Source: an uncultured Lachnospiraceae bacterium
Lineage (GTDB): Bacteria; Bacillota; Clostridia; Lachnospirales; Lachnospiraceae
Direction of reading: 5' to 3'
Length of the DNA stretch: 8,888 nt
Assembly: GCA_947625995.1 (NCBI GenBank)
Contig: CANQQN010000069.1
Span: 1 to 8,888 of the forward strand
Of this stretch, positions 6,421-8,888 are shown one piece after another; position 1 is the first letter of the stretch; every line of letters begins with the position of its first letter. The notes under the pieces are model-generated. The model was not told the origin of the DNA. It was given only the letters and a program-made list of their open reading frames with translations, and searched no databases. The position numbers were made by a program, and so were the translations under genes.

Positions 6421-7293
6421 TTATTTCATAAACGCGGAAAGCTCCATCTGCTGATTCTTGATCTCCTCCGCGATTTTTTCCGCCAACTGTTGCGCGCCTT
6501 CCGCGCTAAAATGCGTAGTATCGTCCTTTCCTTCGTTGTCAATACCGTGAAGTCCTCTCACCTTCTCATAGCCCAGTTCTTCAAACCAGTCGTCGGTGAT
6601 CCCATAGAGATCAATATAGTAAAGATCAATCCCCTTTTGGGCATATTCCTCCACAAGCTTCTCAATGGCTTCTTTGTATGCGACCTGTGTCTGCTCCGTC
6701 AGCTTGCCGTCCTCATAAGTGGCTCTCACCACCGGAGAAAGAAGCACCGGCTCCGCGCCTACCTCCAGAGCAGGCTCAATATATTTTTCTTTCAGATACC
6801 ATGCAAAAGACTCTTCTGTGGAGGAGTCCCCGGAGGGATCCGTATAAAGTCTGGTATCCTCCTGTTTTTCATCGTTCAAGCCAAAGGCAATCAACAGATA
6901 ATCGCCATAAGCCAGATTTTTCCTGATCTCTTTGTAATTGTTTTCTTTGATATAGCTCTTGGAGCTGCGTCCGGAACGGGCTTCGTTGTGCACCACCGCG
7001 TCGGCATTCATGTAATCCGCCAGATACTCGCCCCAGCCGGAAATGGGCACCTCGTATTCATTGTCATCATGAGGGGAAGCAATAGAATCGCCTGCCACCC
7101 ACACGACGCCGCTGGCCTCAAAGGGCTCCGCCGTAAAATAAGGGGCGTACCGTACTTCCTTTTGGGGAGCCGGCGTCTCCGTCGCCTCCGTTGGGGATTC
7201 CTCGCCCTTATCATCCGCTTCGCTGCCGGAACATCCTGCCAGCACAAACACAGCCAATGCCGCCATCAGCGCGGCTGCAAACCACTTTTTCAT
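6421..7293 (-). CDS. SGNH/GDSL-hydrolase lipoprotein, rhamnogalacturonan acetylesterase-like
   Basis: A predicted extracellular, membrane-anchored esterase of 290 residues. The N terminus MKKWFAAALMAALAVFVLAGC is a lipoprotein signal with lipobox LAGC (Cys21), followed by an acidic Ser/Thr/Glu/Pro linker to about residue 45. The SGNH blocks are in order: GDS with nucleophile Ser70, block II Gly108 in NEARSGRSSKSY, block III GLND with Asn140, and block V Asp258-x-x-His261 in DDTTHFS. WGEYL, SGRSSKS, FGLND and LLSPVVR are typical of the rhamnogalacturonan acetylesterase group, which removes acetyl groups from pectin backbones; that group more often has FGHND. The start at 7293 has GGAGGA 7 bases upstream and gives a proper signal peptide; an in-frame ATG at 7323 has neither. 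It lies 63 bases after pduT on the same strand and may be read from that operon or from its own promoter. The exact acylated substrate is inferred. Confidence 0.85.
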   Translation of the reverse strand: MKKWFAAALMAALAVFVLAGCSGSEADDKGEESPTEATETPAPQKEVRYAPYFTAEPFEASGVVWVAGDSIASPHDDNEYEVPISGWGEYLADYMNADAVVHNEARSGRSSKSYIKENNYKEIRKNLAYGDYLLIAFGLNDEKQEDTRLYTDPSGDSSTEESFAWYLKEKYIEPALEVGAEPVLLSPVVRATYEDGKLTEQTQVAYKEAIEKLVEEYAQKGIDLYYIDLYGITDDWFEELGYEKVRGLHGIDNEGKDDTTHFSAEGAQQLAEKIAEEIKNQQMELSAFMK

Positions 7294-7326
7294 TGCTCTT
7301 TCCTCCCTGATAGGATTCTTCATTCT

Positions 7327-7335
7327 TTTATAACA
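7327..7335 (-). promoter_or_regulatory. Possible extended -10 promoter of the SGNH-hydrolase gene
   Basis: On the minus strand TGTTATAAA (7335-7327) fits an extended -10 box, TG-n-TATAAA, in the 63-base gap after pduT. No matching -35 hexamer is seen at 17 bases. A start near 7320 would give a leader of about 27 bases containing the ribosome binding site at 7306-7301. It is weak evidence that the esterase can be transcribed separately from the microcompartment genes. Confidence 0.3.
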
Positions 7336-7356
7336 TCCCGGATCTCCTGCTTGCGG

Positions 7357-7905
7357 TTATACCAACGTACTGATAAAATCCTTGGAAGGATTGGGGATCA
7401 CCGCGTAATCCAGAAGAGTTCCGTTGTCTCCGATCTTGTCGGCAGCCGACTTGATGGCCTCCGTCACCGCCGCCACCGTACCGGTCAGGAGCAGGTAGGA
7501 TTTGCCGCACATACCTCTTGCAACCCGTATTTCAAACAGCTTCACCGCAGCAGTCTTTGCCGCATGGTCCGCGGCAACAATAATGGAAGCTGCCGTAAAG
7601 CTCTCCAGTACGCCCAGCGCCTCAATTCCCTCAATCTCCGCCGTGCAGGTCAGCGCCCGGAAAATAGATTCATGGGGATTGCCCAGTACAAATACGTCGA
7701 TAAGCTGCTCTGCGAACCGCTTCTCCGCGGCATCCGCAGAAGCCCGCACCGCGCTGAGATCACCGCTAAAGAGAACGATGAATTTACCGGGGCATACTGT
7801 CTGTGCCTGTATAATCTTTACATCTGCTGTCTTCACGATCAGATCTGCCGCCTGAATACCCGTTGAGACAGTTTTATATTCAACCATTCCTAATGCTTTA
7901 CTCAT
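7357..7905 (-). CDS. pduT: PduT-like tandem-BMC microcompartment shell protein
   Basis: A shell facet protein of a bacterial microcompartment, forming a pseudohexameric trimer. At 182 residues it has two BMC domains, about 1-90 (MSKALGMVEY...) and 95-182 (ALGVLESFTAASIIVAADHAAK...), matching PduT length. In PduT, Cys38 from each subunit holds a [4Fe-4S] cluster at the trimer pore; here Cys38 is present at the same number in TVCPGKF. This supports PduT over EutL- or PduB-type trimers. The presumed role is electron transfer across the shell with the adjacent PduS. In domain 2 the equivalent loop reads GMCGKSY, adding Cys133 close to the pore. The start at 7905 is chosen because GAGGTG precedes it (GAGG with a 6-base spacer) and the N terminus aligns with PduT. 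An earlier in-frame ATG at 7917 overlaps the pduS stop as ATGA and has no ribosome binding site. The gap to pduS is 8 bases, a tight operon. Confidence 0.92.
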   Translation of the reverse strand: MSKALGMVEYKTVSTGIQAADLIVKTADVKIIQAQTVCPGKFIVLFSGDLSAVRASADAAEKRFAEQLIDVFVLGNPHESIFRALTCTAEIEGIEALGVLESFTAASIIVAADHAAKTAAVKLFEIRVARGMCGKSYLLLTGTVAAVTEAIKSAADKIGDNGTLLDYAVIPNPSKDFISTLV

Positions 7906-7909
7906 TGTA

Positions 7910-7915
7910 CACCTC
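7910..7915 (-). promoter_or_regulatory. Ribosome binding site of pduT overlapping the pduS stop
   Basis: Minus-strand GAGGTG overlaps the pduS TGA (7916-7914), and its GAGG core ends 6 bases before the pduT ATG. It fixes the pduT start and suggests coupled translation of the two genes. Confidence 0.65.
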
Positions 7916-8888
7916 ATCTCCTGATGGTGATCGCCTGATCAGTAACCTCTGTAACCGTGCCGGAAATACTTGCATGCAGGTTGACGCCCAAAGCTCCCTC
8001 CGGTGGTCTTCCCACCAACTGTCCTGGGCTGACGGTATCTCCCGTTTTTACACAGGGCGCGCAGGGCGCGCCGATGGACTGTCTGAGCATCAGCTTCACC
8101 TGATCCACATCCGGAAATTCTCTGATCGGAGCCGGAAGGTCAAACAAGTGCAGATTCAGCCGGTACAAAAGACGTCTCTCCGGCACCCGCCGTTCATCCC
8201 GCACCGGGCTTACCGGCTTCATGGGACGCTTCGGCGCCGTAACCCCGGCCGCTCTCAGCCCGTTTTTATAGATATCCAACAGCCTTCTCGGTGAAAGGCT
8301 CTGATGGCAGGAATATAATTCGCAAAGCCCGCAGGACACGCAGAAGAAGGAATTGAGATATGTTTCTGTGGTATCCGTCAGACCATTTGCAAGAGCCCTC
8401 ATAAACTCATGGGGCTGGATAGCCGAGCCAAGCAGATGTCTGGGACAGAGCTCCGTACACATGGAACACTGAGAACAAACGCTCATGGCGTTGCGAATGT
8501 CATGCTTCACCGTCTGCTTCCGCTTGATAACCGGAAGCGAGTTTGACGGCAGCACAAGGATCGCCTTTGTATTTTTTGTAACGGTATCCCACTCTGTGCA
8601 CAGATGACCCGTCATAGGTCCGCCGGCAATGATCTCATAATCCTCTGTGGTAACGCCTCCTGCCAATTGAAGCAGATGGCTCACCGATACGCCTACCGGC
8701 ACTTCCACCGTAACAGGCTGGTTTACCAGACCGGCAACAGTAACAAACTTAGTGATCACATTGGTCTGCCCGTAAACCTTGCGGTAAATATTGAGTACTG
8801 TCTCCGTATTGACCACCACGCAGCCCACTGTAATGGGAAGCTGCCCCTGCGGCACTACCTTTCCCTTTGTCTCATAGATCAGGATCAC
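7914..8888 (-). CDS. pduS: PduS/RnfC-like iron-sulfur flavoprotein of a microcompartment (5' partial)
   Basis: Electron-transfer protein related to RnfC and to the PduS cobalamin reductase. The frame runs off the right edge, so 324 C-terminal residues are seen and roughly the first quarter to third is missing (family about 450 residues). The apparent first codon GTG at the edge is internal. Domains in order: the end of the NADH/FMN-binding RnfC core, an SLBB segment (about 48-77, FVTVAGLVNQPVTVEVPVG), then two ferredoxin-type clusters, Cys138-141-144-148 in CSQCSMCTELCP and Cys183-186-189-194 in CVSCGLCELYSC, and a C-terminal barrel-sandwich-like domain (about 278-322). The second cluster spaces its last cysteine by four residues rather than three. 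In pdu systems PduS reduces cobalamin for diol dehydratase; in B12-independent glycyl-radical compartments homologues are thought to handle electrons or NADH recycling. The order pduS-pduT matches known operons. Which compartment type cannot be decided here. Confidence 0.9.
   Translation of the reverse strand: MILIYETKGKVVPQGQLPITVGCVVVNTETVLNIYRKVYGQTNVITKFVTVAGLVNQPVTVEVPVGVSVSHLLQLAGGVTTEDYEIIAGGPMTGHLCTEWDTVTKNTKAILVLPSNSLPVIKRKQTVKHDIRNAMSVCSQCSMCTELCPRHLLGSAIQPHEFMRALANGLTDTTETYLNSFFCVSCGLCELYSCHQSLSPRRLLDIYKNGLRAAGVTAPKRPMKPVSPVRDERRVPERRLLYRLNLHLFDLPAPIREFPDVDQVKLMLRQSIGAPCAPCVKTGDTVSPGQLVGRPPEGALGVNLHASISGTVTEVTDQAITIRR

Noticed and set aside
6490..7866. 458-codon open frame on the plus strand
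   Set aside because: It lies fully antisense to two well-supported genes (SGNH lipoprotein and PduT). Its translation is rich in Arg, His and Cys with no recognisable domain, and it has no ribosome binding site, so it is a codon-bias shadow.

Overview
The window looks like chromosomal DNA of an anaerobic Firmicute, most likely a Lachnospiraceae-type gut Clostridium. The basis is the moderate GC content, strong AGGAGG-like ribosome binding sites, Clostridia-style intrinsic terminators, a CPA2 antiporter, a RelQ-type alarmone synthetase and bacterial microcompartment (BMC) genes of the propanediol-utilisation kind. The assignment is an inference from protein character; no rRNA or other taxonomic marker is present. 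I found no tRNA, rRNA, CRISPR array, transposase or phage gene, and no gene-free stretch longer than about 300 bases.

Layout from left to right. (1) 2-961, plus strand: 3' part of an NMT1/THI5-like ABC-transporter substrate-binding lipoprotein, closed by a hairpin terminator (1013-1080) shared with the convergent gene that follows. (2) 1076-3782, minus strand: a two-gene unit read from right to left, an iron-containing alcohol dehydrogenase followed by a class-3-like aldehyde dehydrogenase, behind a near-consensus promoter at 3859-3887. Together they can interconvert alcohol, aldehyde and acid with NAD(P). (3) 3964-6211, plus strand, divergent from (2): a tight three-gene operon of a small PII-like protein, a CPA2 cation:proton antiporter without a cytosolic regulatory domain, and a RelQ-type (p)ppGpp synthetase. 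The first two genes overlap by 10 bases and the third starts 17 bases later, so ion transport, a probable ligand-sensing subunit and alarmone synthesis are co-expressed. (4) 6212-6420: convergent intergenic region with a small hairpin, a pair of 25-base direct repeats centred on GTATAC, and a terminator. (5) 6421-8888, minus strand, read from right to left: the 3' end of a PduS/RnfC-like iron-sulfur flavoprotein, a PduT-like tandem-BMC shell protein carrying the conserved cluster-binding Cys38, and an SGNH-hydrolase lipoprotein resembling rhamnogalacturonan acetylesterases.

The pduS-pduT order matches the end of known pdu-type operons. The signature enzyme of the microcompartment lies beyond the right edge, so its substrate cannot be read here. 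1,2-propanediol from rhamnose or fucose is the obvious candidate, and the pectin-esterase-like lipoprotein next door would fit it. The most interesting unit is the PII-like / antiporter / RelQ operon, which suggests stringent-response or nucleotide control of ion homeostasis.
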